A stretch of 64,000 nucleotides of DNA from Bradyrhizobium sp. 141. Lineage in GTDB: Bacteria > Pseudomonadota > Alphaproteobacteria > Rhizobiales > Xanthobacteraceae. Shown one piece after another: positions 18,876 to 27,154 of this stretch; position 1 is the stretch's first letter; every line of letters starts with the position of its first letter. The notes below the pieces were generated by a model. The model worked only from the letters and a program-made list of their open reading frames with translations. It was not told the origin of the DNA and searched no databases. Where the stretch lies: assembly GCF_023074055.1 (NCBI RefSeq), contig NZ_JADPKR010000080.1:62001-126000 (forward strand). Reading direction: 5' to 3'. The position numbers and the translations under genes were made by a program.

Positions 18876-19178
18876 TCAGTGTCCCTTGCCGCGCGGCGTC
18901 GTGGTGCCGGTGTCGGTGGGACGCTCGATCTCGGCCTGGAACATCTCCAGGATCCGGTTCAGGGCGTCCTCTTCGGTATATTCGCTCTCGCGGGCATAGG
19001 CTCGCGCGGCGTGGCGGGCGAGATCGACGAGCAACAGGCCCCACATGTCGGGCTCCTCGAAGGCGCGCTGGAACGCCATCGACAGCCCGCCATCCAGCAC
19101 GAATACGCGCAGGATCTCGACCGCGTCATCGCGGGTCATGACGTCGGGCGGCAGTGGCTGCTCCTTCGGGCCCGCCAT
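18876..19178 (-). CDS. DUF5076 domain protein
   Basis: 100 residues, soluble and acidic, beginning MAGPKEQPLPPDVMTRDDAVEILRVFVLDGGLSMAFQ when read through in sequence (positions 19178 down). It contains helical segments WGLLLVDLARHAARAYA and EEDALNRILEMFQAEIE. This matches my memory of DUF5076, a small alphaproteobacterial family found next to pdhB. It starts three bases after the pdhB stop and ends two bases before the deaminase start, so translation is probably coupled. The role is unknown. Confidence 0.8.
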   Translation of the reverse strand: MAGPKEQPLPPDVMTRDDAVEILRVFVLDGGLSMAFQRAFEEPDMWGLLLVDLARHAARAYARESEYTEEDALNRILEMFQAEIERPTDTGTTTPRGKGH

Positions 19179-19181
19179 GAT

Positions 19182-20570
19182 CTACCTGTAGCAGACGGCT
19201 TTGGCGGCCTCGACGACTTCCGCCGCCGAGGGCAGCGCGAGCTTCTCAAGGTTGGCGGCATAGGGCATCGGCACGTCCTTGCCGGATACGCGTGCGACTG
19301 GCGCGTCCAGATAGTCGAAGGCGTTCTCCATGATGCGTGCGGCGATCTCGGCGCCGACGCCGCTCTGGGCCCAGCCCTCTTCCACCGTGACGGCACGGCC
19401 GGTCTTCTTGACCGAGTTGATGATGGTCTCGGTGTCCATCGGGCGCAGCGTGCGCAGGTCGATCACCTCGGCCTCGATGCCGTCCTTGGCGAGCTCGTCG
19501 GCCGCCCTCAGCGCATAGGTCATGCCGTTCGACCAGGAGATGATGCTGACATGGCTGCCCGAACGCACGATGCGGGCCTTGCCGATCGGGATCACGAAAT
19601 CGTCGAGCTTGGGCACCTCGCCAGTGTGACCGTAGAGCACCTCGTTCTCGAGGAAGATCACCGGATTGGGATCGCGGATTGCAGCCTTGAGCAGGCCCTT
19701 GTAATCCGCCGCCGAGAACGGCGCCACGACCTTGAGGCCCGGAACGTTCGAATACCAGGCCGAATAGTCCTGGCTGTGCTGGGCGGCGACGCGGGCGGCC
19801 GCTCCGTTCGGGCCGCGGAATACGATCGAGCAGCCCATCTGGCCGCCGGACATATAGAGCGTCTTGGCAGCGGAGTTGATGATCTGGTCGATCGCCTGCA
19901 TGGCGAAGTTGAAAGTCATGAACTCGACGATCGGCTTCAACCCAGTCATCGCGGCGCCGACGCCGACACCGGCAAAGCCGTGCTCGGTGATCGGGGTGTC
20001 GATGACGCGCTTGGCGCCGAATTCCTGGAGCAACCCTTGCGTGACCTTGTAGGCGCCCTGATATTCGGCGACTTCCTCGCCCATCACGAAGACGTCGGGA
20101 TCGCGGCGCATTTCCTCGGCCATGGCATCGCGCAAGGCTTCGCGGATGGTCTGCGTCACCATCTCGGTGCCTTCGGGCACTTCCGGATCCGGCTCGGCGA
20201 CGGCCTGCGGTGCGGGAGCAGCCTTGGGCTGGGGCGCTTCGGCCTTCGCAGCGGCAGGCGGCGCGGACTCCGCGGCCTTCTCCTGCTTCGCCGGCGCGGA
20301 CGCCTTGGCAAGATCGGCGGCGCTCTCGCCGTCGGCGAGGATGGTTGCGATCGGCGTGTTCACCGCGACGTCAGCGGTGCCCTCGGGGATCAGGATCTTG
20401 CCGAGCGTGCCCTCGTCGGTCGCCTCGACCTCCATGGTCGCCTTGTCGGTCTCGATCTCGGCGATGACATCGCCGGACTTGATCGTCTCGCCCTCTTTCT
20501 TCAGCCATTTGGCGAGGTTGCCCTTTTCCATCGTGGGCGACAACGCGGGCATCAGCACTTGAATTGGCAT
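19182..20570 (-). CDS. pdhB: Pyruvate dehydrogenase E1 beta subunit with N-terminal lipoyl domain
   Basis: 462 residues. An N-terminal lipoyl domain (about 1-80) has the lipoylated lysine in ETDKATMEVEA, nearly identical to that of PdhC. An Ala/Pro linker follows and then the E1 beta part (about 135-462), with EEVAEYQGAYKVTQGL, DTPITEHGFAGVGVGAAM and EEGWAQSGVGAEIAARI. The beta subunit completes the thiamine diphosphate site of E1. A lipoyl domain on E1 beta is usual in alphaproteobacteria and is not a fusion artefact. It lies 29 bases downstream of pdhA. Confidence 0.96.
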   Translation of the reverse strand: MPIQVLMPALSPTMEKGNLAKWLKKEGETIKSGDVIAEIETDKATMEVEATDEGTLGKILIPEGTADVAVNTPIATILADGESAADLAKASAPAKQEKAAESAPPAAAKAEAPQPKAAPAPQAVAEPDPEVPEGTEMVTQTIREALRDAMAEEMRRDPDVFVMGEEVAEYQGAYKVTQGLLQEFGAKRVIDTPITEHGFAGVGVGAAMTGLKPIVEFMTFNFAMQAIDQIINSAAKTLYMSGGQMGCSIVFRGPNGAAARVAAQHSQDYSAWYSNVPGLKVVAPFSAADYKGLLKAAIRDPNPVIFLENEVLYGHTGEVPKLDDFVIPIGKARIVRSGSHVSIISWSNGMTYALRAADELAKDGIEAEVIDLRTLRPMDTETIINSVKKTGRAVTVEEGWAQSGVGAEIAARIMENAFDYLDAPVARVSGKDVPMPYAANLEKLALPSAAEVVEAAKAVCYR

Positions 20571-20599
20571 ATCGGCTCCAAAAGAAAGCTTGCGCGCGT

Positions 20600-21622
20600 T
20601 CAGCGGTAAATGTCGGTCCAGAGCTCGGCGGCATCCGGCTCGGGATCATGCTGGGCGAAATCGGCGGACGCGTTGACGATGTCGCGCACCTCGGCGTCGA
20701 TCGCCTTCAGGTCCTGCTCGCTGACCTTGGCCGCGAGCAGGCGGTTACGCACCTGCTCGATCGGATCCTGGTCGTGGCGGACCTTCTCGACCTCCTCGCG
20801 CGTGCGATATTTTGCAGGATCGGACATCGAGTGGCCGCGATAGCGGTAGGTCTGCATTTCCAGGATGTAGGGGCCCTTGCCGGCACGGCACCAGGCCGCC
20901 GCCTCCTCGCCCGCAGCCTTGACGGCGCGGACGTCCATGCCGTCGACCTGCTTGCCGGGGATGTTGAAGGACGCGCCGCGCTTGGAGAAATCCTGCTGCG
21001 CCGAGGCGCGCGAGACCGAGGTGCCCATGGCGTAGCGGTTGTTCTCGATGACGAAGATCACCGGCAGCTTCCAGAGCTCCGCCATGTTGAAGCTCTCATA
21101 GACCTGGCCCTGGTTGGCCGCGCCGTCGCCGAAATAGGTGACGCTGACATTGTCGTTGCCGCGATAGTGATTGGCGAAGGCGAGACCGGTGCCGAGCGAG
21201 ACCTGGGCGCCGACGATGCCGTGGCCGCCGTAAAAGTGCTTCTCCTTGCTGAACATGTGCATGGAGCCGCCCTTGCCCTTGGAATAGCCGCCGCGGCGGC
21301 CCGTGAGCTCGGCCATGACGCCGTTGGCGTCCATGCCGGTGGCAAGCATGTGGCCGTGATCGCGATAGCCGGTGATGACCTGATCGCCCTGCTTCAGGGC
21401 CATCTGCATGCCGACCACCACGGCCTCCTGGCCGATATAGAGGTGGCAGAAGCCGCCGATCGCGCCCATGCCGTAGAGCTGGCCGGCCTTTTCCTCGAAC
21501 CGCCGGATCAGGAGCATGTCGCGGAGCGCCTTGAGCTCCTGCTCCCTGGTGAATTCCGGGGGCGAACCGCCGTCGGGCTTATCCTGTGGAGTGCTTGCGG
21601 CGGCTTTCTTGGGTGCGGCCAT
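20600..21622 (-). CDS. pdhA: Pyruvate dehydrogenase E1 alpha subunit
   Basis: 340 residues. The thiamine diphosphate motif is TYFGDGAANQGQVYESFNMA ending in ENNRYAMGTSVSRA. The phosphorylation-loop-like segment YRYRGHSMSDPAKYR is present. An N-terminal Lys/Ala-rich tail of about 20 residues precedes the conserved domain. E1 alpha and beta together decarboxylate pyruvate and acetylate the lipoyl groups. It is the first gene of the operon pdhA-pdhB-DUF5076-deaminase-pdhC-membrane protein-lpdA. The 268 bases upstream should carry its promoter. Confidence 0.96.
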   Translation of the reverse strand: MAAPKKAAASTPQDKPDGGSPPEFTREQELKALRDMLLIRRFEEKAGQLYGMGAIGGFCHLYIGQEAVVVGMQMALKQGDQVITGYRDHGHMLATGMDANGVMAELTGRRGGYSKGKGGSMHMFSKEKHFYGGHGIVGAQVSLGTGLAFANHYRGNDNVSVTYFGDGAANQGQVYESFNMAELWKLPVIFVIENNRYAMGTSVSRASAQQDFSKRGASFNIPGKQVDGMDVRAVKAAGEEAAAWCRAGKGPYILEMQTYRYRGHSMSDPAKYRTREEVEKVRHDQDPIEQVRNRLLAAKVSEQDLKAIDAEVRDIVNASADFAQHDPEPDAAELWTDIYR

Positions 21623-21853
21623 AGGAATTCCGGGTCAGAGAAAACTTTCGTCCTCTCTAACCCAAGTCAAACACCCTTGGAAAGCACCGCGGCGACATGG
21701 CACGACTTTCATTATGCCGCAGTGCAACGTGGTCGAAATATTGGAAAATCTTTGGCGCCGATCGGGCAACAAATCTATGCGTGTCACGGCGTGCGCAGAT
21801 TCGTGACCGGATCAAGAACGGTGGGCCACGCCAATCCTATCCTTCAGAGCGGA

Positions 21854-21872
21854 CGGCGCCGAAGTGGCGCCG
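21854..21872 (-). terminator. Hairpin downstream of the aldehyde dehydrogenase gene
   Basis: Perfect seven-base stem CGGCGCC/GGCGCCG with a five-base loop, about 20 bases after the aldehyde dehydrogenase stop on the minus strand. No T run follows it, so it may be a weak terminator or only an RNA 3' stem. Confidence 0.35.
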
Positions 21873-21890
21873 CCCTCTCCGGCCGTCCGA

Positions 21891-23408
21891 TCAGAAGAAA
21901 CCGAGCTTCTTCGGGCTGTAGCTGACCAGAAGATTCTTGGTCTGCTGATAGTGATCGAGCATCATCTTGTGGGTCTCGCGACCGACGCCCGACTGCTTGT
22001 AACCGCCGAACGCCGCATGCGCGGGATAGGCATGGTAGCAGTTGGTCCAGACCCGGCCGGCCTGGATGGCCCGGCCGAAGCGGTAGCAGCGGTTGGCGTC
22101 GCGGCTCCAGACGCCGGCCCCGAGGCCATAGAGTGTGTCGTTGGCGATCTCGAGCGCTTCCTCGTCCGTCTTGAAGGTCGTGACCGAGACCACGGGGCCG
22201 AAAATCTCCTCCTGGAAGATTCGCATCTTGTTGTGCCCCTCGAACACGGTCGGCTGGACGTAGAAGCCACCCGAGAGATCGCCGCCGAGCTCGGCGCGGC
22301 CGCCGCCGGCCAGCACCTTGGCACCCTCCTGCTTGCCGATGTCGATATAGGAGAGGATTTTTGCGAGCTGCTCGCCCGATGCCTGCGCGCCGATCATGGT
22401 ATCGGCCGCACGCGGGTCGCCCTGCTTGATCGCCGCGACGCGCTTCAGCGCCCGCTCCATGAAGCGGTCATAGATGTCGGCATGAACCAGCGCGCGGCTC
22501 GGACAGGTACAGACCTCGCCCTGGTTCAACGCGAACATGACGAAGCCTTCGATCGCCTTGTCGAAGAAATCGTCGTCCTCGGCGGTGACGTCGTTGAAGA
22601 AGATGTTGGGCGACTTGCCGCCCAGCTCCAACGTGACGGGAATGAGGTTCTGGCTGGCGTATTGCATGATCAGCCGGCCCGTCGAGGTCTCGCCGGTGAA
22701 GGCGATCTTGGCGATGCGCGGGCTGGAGGCCAGCGGCTTGCCGGCCTCGAGGCCAAAGCCGTTGACGATGTTGAGGACGCCGGGCGGCAGGATGTCGGCG
22801 ATGATCTCGGCCCAGACCATGATCGAGGCCGGGGTCTGCTCGGCGGGCTTGAGCACGACGCAATTGCCGGCGGCGAGCGCAGGCGCGAGCTTCCAGCAGG
22901 CCATCAGCAGCGGGAAGTTCCAGGGGATGATCTGGCCGACCACGCCGAGCGGCTCGTGGAAATGATAGGCGATAGTGTCGTGGTCGATCTCGCCGATCGA
23001 GCCTTCCTGGGCGCGGACGACGCCGGCGAAGTAGCGGAAGTGATCAATGGCGAGCGGGATGTCGGCGGCGCGGGTCTCACGGATCGGCTTGCCGTTGTCC
23101 CAGGTCTCGGCGATGGCGAGACGCTCGAGATTTTCTTCCATGCGATCGGCGATCCGGTTCAGGACCGCAGCGCGCTCGGCGACACTGGTGCGGCCCCAGG
23201 CGGCCTTGGCCGCATGCGCCGCGTCGAGGGCCGCCTCGACGTCCTGCGCGTCGGACCGCGCGATCTTGCAGACGACCTGGCCGTTCACGGGCGAGGCGTT
23301 GTCGAAATATTTGCCGGCGATCGGCGCGACGAACTTGCCGCCGATGAAATTGTCGTAGCGTTCGGCGAAGGGAACTTTGGTGACGCTGAGGAATTCCACC
23401 TTGTTCAT
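21891..23408 (-). CDS. NAD-dependent aldehyde dehydrogenase (ExaC/AldA type)
   Basis: 505 residues. Family motifs include IIPWNFPLLMACWKLAPALA, FTGETSTGRLIMQYAS, the catalytic Glu in TLELGGKSPNIFF, the catalytic Cys in NQGEVCTCPSRALV, and FGPVVSVTTF. The C-terminal region with GYKQSGVGRETHKMMLDHYQQTK is typical of bacterial acetaldehyde/alcohol-derived aldehyde dehydrogenases. It oxidises an aldehyde to the carboxylate with NAD+. The gene is followed by pdhA and preceded by a GAF-Fis regulator on the same strand. A perfect palindrome upstream is a likely operator, so it is probably induced by an aldehyde or alcohol. Confidence 0.92.
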   Translation of the reverse strand: MNKVEFLSVTKVPFAERYDNFIGGKFVAPIAGKYFDNASPVNGQVVCKIARSDAQDVEAALDAAHAAKAAWGRTSVAERAAVLNRIADRMEENLERLAIAETWDNGKPIRETRAADIPLAIDHFRYFAGVVRAQEGSIGEIDHDTIAYHFHEPLGVVGQIIPWNFPLLMACWKLAPALAAGNCVVLKPAEQTPASIMVWAEIIADILPPGVLNIVNGFGLEAGKPLASSPRIAKIAFTGETSTGRLIMQYASQNLIPVTLELGGKSPNIFFNDVTAEDDDFFDKAIEGFVMFALNQGEVCTCPSRALVHADIYDRFMERALKRVAAIKQGDPRAADTMIGAQASGEQLAKILSYIDIGKQEGAKVLAGGGRAELGGDLSGGFYVQPTVFEGHNKMRIFQEEIFGPVVSVTTFKTDEEALEIANDTLYGLGAGVWSRDANRCYRFGRAIQAGRVWTNCYHAYPAHAAFGGYKQSGVGRETHKMMLDHYQQTKNLLVSYSPKKLGFF

Positions 23409-23520
23409 TGATCACTCCCGATGTTTGCTTGCGCAATTCGTCGCGTGCTCGCGACTTGCGCGGACGATGTCGCGGCAGGCGTTTTCTGTCAGCCCTGGGG
23501 AGAGCGATGATGGAGCGGAC

Positions 23521-23540
23521 CTGTCGCAGTTCTGCGACAG
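23521..23540. promoter_or_regulatory. Perfect 9+9 palindrome, candidate operator for the aldehyde dehydrogenase gene
   Basis: Arms CTGTCGCAG and CTGCGACAG are separated by two bases. The site is 113-132 bases upstream of the aldehyde dehydrogenase start, a distance usual for upstream activator sites of AcoR-type regulators. The adjacent gene encodes a regulator with the same Fis-type DNA-binding domain, which would be expected to bind an inverted repeat. The link is inference. Confidence 0.5.
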
Positions 23541-23566
23541 TCGCGGGGCGAGGCCATCACCATCGT

Positions 23567-23705
23567 GTCCCGGACGCGCTGCAACGCGTTTCGCGTTGCT
23601 GCGCAGAGCCGGGACCCAGAAGGCGGCACGGGAGAATGCGTAGACATGGGCCCCGGCTCAGCAACGCATCACGTCGCAAGGGCGACGCGCTGCGCTGCAT
23701 CCGGG
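23567..23705. repeat. Two tandem GC-rich palindromic repeats
   Basis: The first hairpin (23567-23615) has outer arms GTCCCGG/CCGGGAC and inner arms GCAACGCG/CGCGTTGC. The second (about 23650-23705) has CCCCGG/CCGGGG ends around GCAACGCATCACG and GACGCGCTGCGCTGC. They lie between the regulator stop and the aldehyde dehydrogenase promoter and resemble repeats common in Bradyrhizobium. They could end the regulator transcript. Confidence 0.65.
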
Positions 23706-23738
23706 GCACGAGATCGGAGTTTGAGTAAACAGCAGGAC

Positions 23739-24698
23739 TCAGTGGTTCAGCTCGAACCGCTTCAGCTTCCTGTGCAGCGTGGCACGGCTGACGCCGAGGG
23801 CCTTGGCGGCCGCCGACACATTGCCGCCGGCGCGGAGCAGCGCCCGCTGCACCACGGCACGTTGACCGCCGGCAAGATGATCGCGCGCGGTATCGCCGCC
23901 GAGCAGATCCGCCGCCGGCACTGGCTGCAATGCTCGGCCCGGGGCGATGCCGAGCGCCACCCGCGCGGAGCGGGTCGCGCCGATCACGAGATCATCGGCA
24001 TCGACAGCAATGAGGCCTCCGGATTGGCCGTCCGCAGCTTGCGTCAGCACGATGCGCGCATGGGCAAAGGCCCTGCGGAACAGATCGGCCTCGATGCGCT
24101 TGGCCGCCTCGCCTGCCGCAAGCGCGATCAGGCTGGAAAATGCGTCGGTCCGGTCGGCGCGGCAGGAGGACACGTCGAGCACGCCCGCGAGCGCCGCCTC
24201 ATGGTCGTAGATCGGAACGGCGCTGCAGCTCAGAAGCGTGTTGCGGGTGAAGAAATGCTGGTCACGGTCGATCGTCAGCGGACGCTGCTCGACGAGGCAG
24301 GTGCCGATGCCGTTGGTGCCCTCGTGCTCCTCGCTCCAGAGCGCACCGGTCCACAGGCCCCAGGATTGAAACGTCGCGTCGTCCGCCGCCGTACCGCGGC
24401 GATCGACCGGCACGCCTTCGCCGTCGGCGAGCAGCACGCAGCAGCCGCTCGCGCCGACGGCCTGATAGAGCCGGTCCATCACGCCTTGCGCGGCGGCCAG
24501 GAGCGGCGCGACGCGCTCGCGCGCCTGGTGCAGCTCGGCTTCGGTCAGCCGCATCGTCGAGGTGCGGCCGCTGGGATCGAGATGATGCAATCTGGACGAA
24601 CGGCGCCACGAGGCCACGAGCGCGGATCGTGCCGCCTGGCCTGACGCGATGGCGGCCTCGACACGGGCCGCGTGATGCCGGGGCATTGTCCCATTCAT
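23739..24698 (-). CDS. GAF-domain transcriptional regulator with Fis-type HTH (AcoR-like, lacking the AAA+ domain)
   Basis: About 319 residues (MNGTMPRHHAARVEA). The N-terminal part resembles AcoR: a helical segment with SGQAARSALVASWRRSS, then a GAF domain (about 70-205) with WSEEHEGTNGIGTCLVEQRPL. A degenerate PAS-like stretch follows. The C-terminus is a Fis-type helix-turn-helix (about 275-319), GGNVSAAAKALGVSRATLHRKLKRF. The central AAA+ ATPase that would contact sigma-54 (GESGTGKE, GAFTGA) is absent, so it should not act by the usual sigma-54 route. It is encoded upstream of the aldehyde dehydrogenase and is probably its activator. An ATG one codon earlier (24701) is also possible. Confidence 0.85.
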   Translation of the reverse strand: MNGTMPRHHAARVEAAIASGQAARSALVASWRRSSRLHHLDPSGRTSTMRLTEAELHQARERVAPLLAAAQGVMDRLYQAVGASGCCVLLADGEGVPVDRRGTAADDATFQSWGLWTGALWSEEHEGTNGIGTCLVEQRPLTIDRDQHFFTRNTLLSCSAVPIYDHEAALAGVLDVSSCRADRTDAFSSLIALAAGEAAKRIEADLFRRAFAHARIVLTQAADGQSGGLIAVDADDLVIGATRSARVALGIAPGRALQPVPAADLLGGDTARDHLAGGQRAVVQRALLRAGGNVSAAAKALGVSRATLHRKLKRFELNH

Positions 24699-24745
24699 CA
24701 CTGTTTCCTCCGGATGGCAGACTAGAACGTGCTGGCGCTGCCTGA

Positions 24746-24759
24746 TTGATCTGCGTCAA
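24746..24759. promoter_or_regulatory. FixK/FNR-type box upstream of the regulator gene
   Basis: TTGATCTGCGTCAA has the TTGA-N6-TCAA form of FixK2/FNR boxes; rhizobial FixK sites are commonly TTGATCTGGATCAA or close to it. It is centred about 52 bases upstream of the regulator start, so it could sit near position -40 of a promoter with a short leader. This would tie the aldehyde dehydrogenase module to low oxygen. Sequence match only. Confidence 0.5.
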
Positions 24760-24910
24760 CTTTGGCGAGCGCCACGCAAGCCATGAGCCCGCTGACGCAC
24801 TGCCGTCAAGGCAACCGGTGGGTTTCGGACTTACGACCTTCGCAGGAGCCACGGACACGGTGGTCGGTTTTCGGCAATGGTCGGGTCGTTTTCGAAAGCT
24901 GCGGAAAACG

Positions 24911-25228
24911 CTACTTCGCCGGGATCATCCGAACGAGATCGCGCGGATTGACGTAGTCGAGCTGAAAGCGTGCCCGCTCGTCCAGCATGTCGGGATCGAT
25001 CCTCTCGGACCGCAGCAGCGACACCCGCTGCTCGCTCCTGGCGCGCTCGCGCTTGAGCTGGGCCAGTTCGCTGGTCAGCGCGATGATCTCCTGGTCGAGT
25101 TCCTGGCGGGCGTTGAGGCCGTATTTGCCGGTATACGCGTTGACGCCGAAATAGCCGACGATGGCCGCCGCCATCGCGTAGAGGGCAAGGCCGGTCAGGA
25201 TCGATTTCAGGCGCGCGCGGGAGACCAT
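24911..25228 (-). CDS. ftsB: Septum formation initiator protein, FtsB/DivIC family
   Basis: 105 residues. One membrane helix near residues 10-30 (ILTGLALYAMAAAIVGYF) is followed by a coiled coil (about 40-72, QELDQEIIALTSELAQLKRE) and a short C-terminal segment DPDMLDERARFQLDYVNPRDLV typical of FtsB. FtsB forms the FtsQLB subcomplex of the divisome. In alphaproteobacteria it is normally found between eno and pdhA. Here the aldehyde dehydrogenase and its regulator lie between ftsB and pdhA, and four genes lie between ftsB and eno. Confidence 0.88.
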   Translation of the reverse strand: MVSRARLKSILTGLALYAMAAAIVGYFGVNAYTGKYGLNARQELDQEIIALTSELAQLKRERARSEQRVSLLRSERIDPDMLDERARFQLDYVNPRDLVRMIPAK

Positions 25229-25290
25229 CTTGGGAAGATGGGACAGGTTGGTTAAGGGAGTGCTAATTGCCCCTGCCCGAGCCGCTAATC

Positions 25291-25319
25291 GTCATGGCCG
25301 GGACAAGCCTGGCCATGAC
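25291..25319. repeat. Palindromic repeat
   Basis: Arms GTCATGGCC/GGCCATGAC around an 11-base centre. This is a short form of a repeat with GGCCGGG...CCCGGCC cores frequent in Bradyrhizobium. It lies just after the FMN reductase stop and may help terminate that transcript on the minus strand. Confidence 0.65.
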
Positions 25320-25333
25320 GGAGAAGCGAGTGC

Positions 25334-25885
25334 TCAGCCGTGGTGCTTCGCGACGTGGGCCGCGAAGGCGTCGATATAGGCCTGGAGCACGGGCTTCAGC
25401 GACTCCTTGGTCAGATTCCCCTCAGTATCAAAGGCGTCGCCGACCGCGTTCAGATAGATCTCGGGCTGCTGCATGATCGGGCCGGCAATGCCCGGCAGGA
25501 TGTTCTGCAGCGTCTTGGCGGCGCTGACGCCACCGAGCGGCCCCGGGGAGTTCGAGATGATGCCGACCGGCTTGCCGTTGAAGGAGCTCTTGCCATAGGG
25601 GCGCGAGGCGACGTCGATGGCATTCTTCAGCACGCCCGGGATGGCGCGATTGTATTCAGGCGTGACGAACAGGACACCGTCCGACTTCTGGAGCTTGTCG
25701 CGGAAGGCCAGCCAGTCCGCGGGCGGCGCACCCTCGAGGTCCTGGTTGAAGAACGAGATGCCCGCCGGCGTGACGACCTCGAGCTTGAGCGAACCAGGCG
25801 CGAGCTTGGCCAGCGCGTTGGCGATCTTCAGCGAAAAGCTCTCTTTGCGCAGGCTGCCGGCGATAACGACGATGTTGTAGGCCAT
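25334..25885 (-). CDS. NADPH-dependent FMN reductase (flavodoxin-like quinone/chromate reductase)
   Basis: 183 residues. The flavodoxin-like fold shows the FMN phosphate-binding opening VVIAGSLRKESFSLKIANAL, then VLFVTPEYNRAIPGVLKNAID and KPVGIISNSPGPLGGVSA. These motifs are the hallmark of the NADPH-dependent FMN reductase family, which includes ChrR and YieF-like quinone or chromate reductases. The ATG at 25885 begins the first beta-strand; the frame upstream runs into noncoding repeat sequence. It is cytosolic and monocistronic. The physiological acceptor is not determined by the sequence. Confidence 0.9.
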   Translation of the reverse strand: MAYNIVVIAGSLRKESFSLKIANALAKLAPGSLKLEVVTPAGISFFNQDLEGAPPADWLAFRDKLQKSDGVLFVTPEYNRAIPGVLKNAIDVASRPYGKSSFNGKPVGIISNSPGPLGGVSAAKTLQNILPGIAGPIMQQPEIYLNAVGDAFDTEGNLTKESLKPVLQAYIDAFAAHVAKHHG

Positions 25886-26018
25886 GGGTTGTCCTTGAAA
25901 CCTTGAGGGAAGTGCCGGGCGGCACTTAAGCGGTCCGGATCGATGGATGCAAGTGCATGAACTAGCCTGATTTGGAAACGCTGTGTTTCGCGAAAGCAGA
26001 CGTTGGGACCCCTTGCCC

Positions 26019-26091
26019 AGATGGAGCGCAGCGCAATCCGGGGCCGGCATAGCTTGGGGCAAGACCCCGGATTACGCTGCGCTCCATCCGG
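26019..26091. repeat. Imperfect inverted repeat (GGATGGAGCGCAGCG family)
   Basis: The arms GATGGAGCGCAGCGCAATCC and its near-complement GGATTACGCTGCGCTCCATC flank a centre rich in GGGGC/GCCCC. A shorter copy occurs at 49154-49188. It lies in the gap upstream of the FMN reductase gene. Such repeats are a well-known feature of rhizobial intergenic regions. Confidence 0.75.
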
Positions 26092-26106
26092 GCTACGATC
26101 TCAACA

Positions 26107-26132
26107 ATCGGGCCGCCAAGCGGCGGCCCGAT
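26107..26132 (-). terminator. Rho-independent-type terminator of the metallo-hydrolase gene
   Basis: An 11-base perfect stem ATCGGGCCGCC/GGCGGCCCGAT with a four-base loop, about 25 bases after the minus-strand stop of the MBL-fold gene. A short T-rich stretch (TTGTTGAG) follows on the minus strand. Confidence 0.65.
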
Positions 26133-26155
26133 CTTTCGCGCAAATCTAATTCAGA

Positions 26156-27154
26156 TCAGATCGTCGGATTCCACGCCGACGGGATCAGGCGGTACTTCGC
26201 GCCGTCCTTCTGGACATGGCCGACCGAAGGGAACGTGAAGTGGAAGCCGACCACCGTCGCCTTCTCCGCCGCCGCCATGTCGTAGAATTTGTGGCGCGTC
26301 TCCTGCGCCAGCGCGGCGTCGTAGTCGAACATCACGTGCCAGTCGGGATTGCGCAGGAAGAATTCCGGGATGTTGGTGACATCGGACTGGATCAGCACCT
26401 TGGCATCGCCCGAGGCGACCGCGAACGAGGTGTGGCCCGGCGTATGGCCGGGGGTTGCGATCGAGGTGATGCCCGGCGCGACCTCCTTGCCCCACTCGTA
26501 TTTGGTGACCTTGGATTCCAGGCCCGCGAAGGTCTTCTTCACGTTGGCAAAGTAGTTCTTCATCATCGGATTGGACTCGGCCTTGGCCGCGTTCTCCTCG
26601 CTGGTCCAGAACTCCCAGTCCTTGCCCGGCACCATGATCTCGGCATTGGGGAATGCGAGCCCGCCGTCGGCAAGACGAATGCCGTTGGTGTGATCGGGGT
26701 GCAGATGCGAGAGCAGCACGACGTCGATGTTCTTCGCCTCGACGCCGGCAGCCTGGAGGTTCTGCAGCGTGCGGCCGACCGCGCCCTTGCTCGCCTCGAA
26801 ATTCGCAATGCCGTTGCCGGTGTCGATCAGGACCAGCTTGGAGCCGATGTTGATGAGCTGCGGGTTGAACGGCACCGTGACCATGCCCTTCGGCATGTAG
26901 GCTGCTTCGCCCGCGGCCAGCGCTTCGTCCTTGGAGATGTTGGCGACGAACTTGTCCGGCATCGGGAAGGTGCGCGCGCCGTCATTGATCGAGGTGCACT
27001 CGTAGCTGCCGACCTTGTAGCGGTAGAAGCCCGGCGCTTGCGTGCCGGTCGGCGGCACTGAGGCATTGGCCGCGGTCTGCACGAAGCCGGATGCGGCGGC
27101 CGCGCTGAGGGCGGCGGCGCCTGTGAGCAAATGACGGCGATTGAGATCAGTCAT
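26156..27154 (-). CDS. Exported MBL-fold metallo-hydrolase
   Basis: 332 residues. The N-terminus NRRHLLTGAAALSAAAASG resembles a Tat-type signal but with a weak twin-arginine motif (NRRHLL). The metallo-beta-lactamase metal site HLHPDH is in VVLLSHLHPDHTNGIR, and the third histidine is in TPGHTPGHTSFAVASG. This fold covers lactonases, sulfatases and other hydrolases, and the substrate is not evident. It could be a quorum-quenching lactonase, but nothing specific supports that. A terminator-like hairpin follows it. Confidence 0.88.
   Translation of the reverse strand: MTDLNRRHLLTGAAALSAAAASGFVQTAANASVPPTGTQAPGFYRYKVGSYECTSINDGARTFPMPDKFVANISKDEALAAGEAAYMPKGMVTVPFNPQLINIGSKLVLIDTGNGIANFEASKGAVGRTLQNLQAAGVEAKNIDVVLLSHLHPDHTNGIRLADGGLAFPNAEIMVPGKDWEFWTSEENAAKAESNPMMKNYFANVKKTFAGLESKVTKYEWGKEVAPGITSIATPGHTPGHTSFAVASGDAKVLIQSDVTNIPEFFLRNPDWHVMFDYDAALAQETRHKFYDMAAAEKATVVGFHFTFPSVGHVQKDGAKYRLIPSAWNPTI

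Noticed and set aside
23739..24698. A sigma-54-dependent activator
   Set aside because: The AAA+ ATPase with GAFTGA is absent, although the N-terminal and Fis parts resemble AcoR.
26019..26091. Insertion-sequence end
   Set aside because: The inverted repeat has no transposase between or near it, and a short copy at 49154 is similar, which fits an intergenic repeat family.
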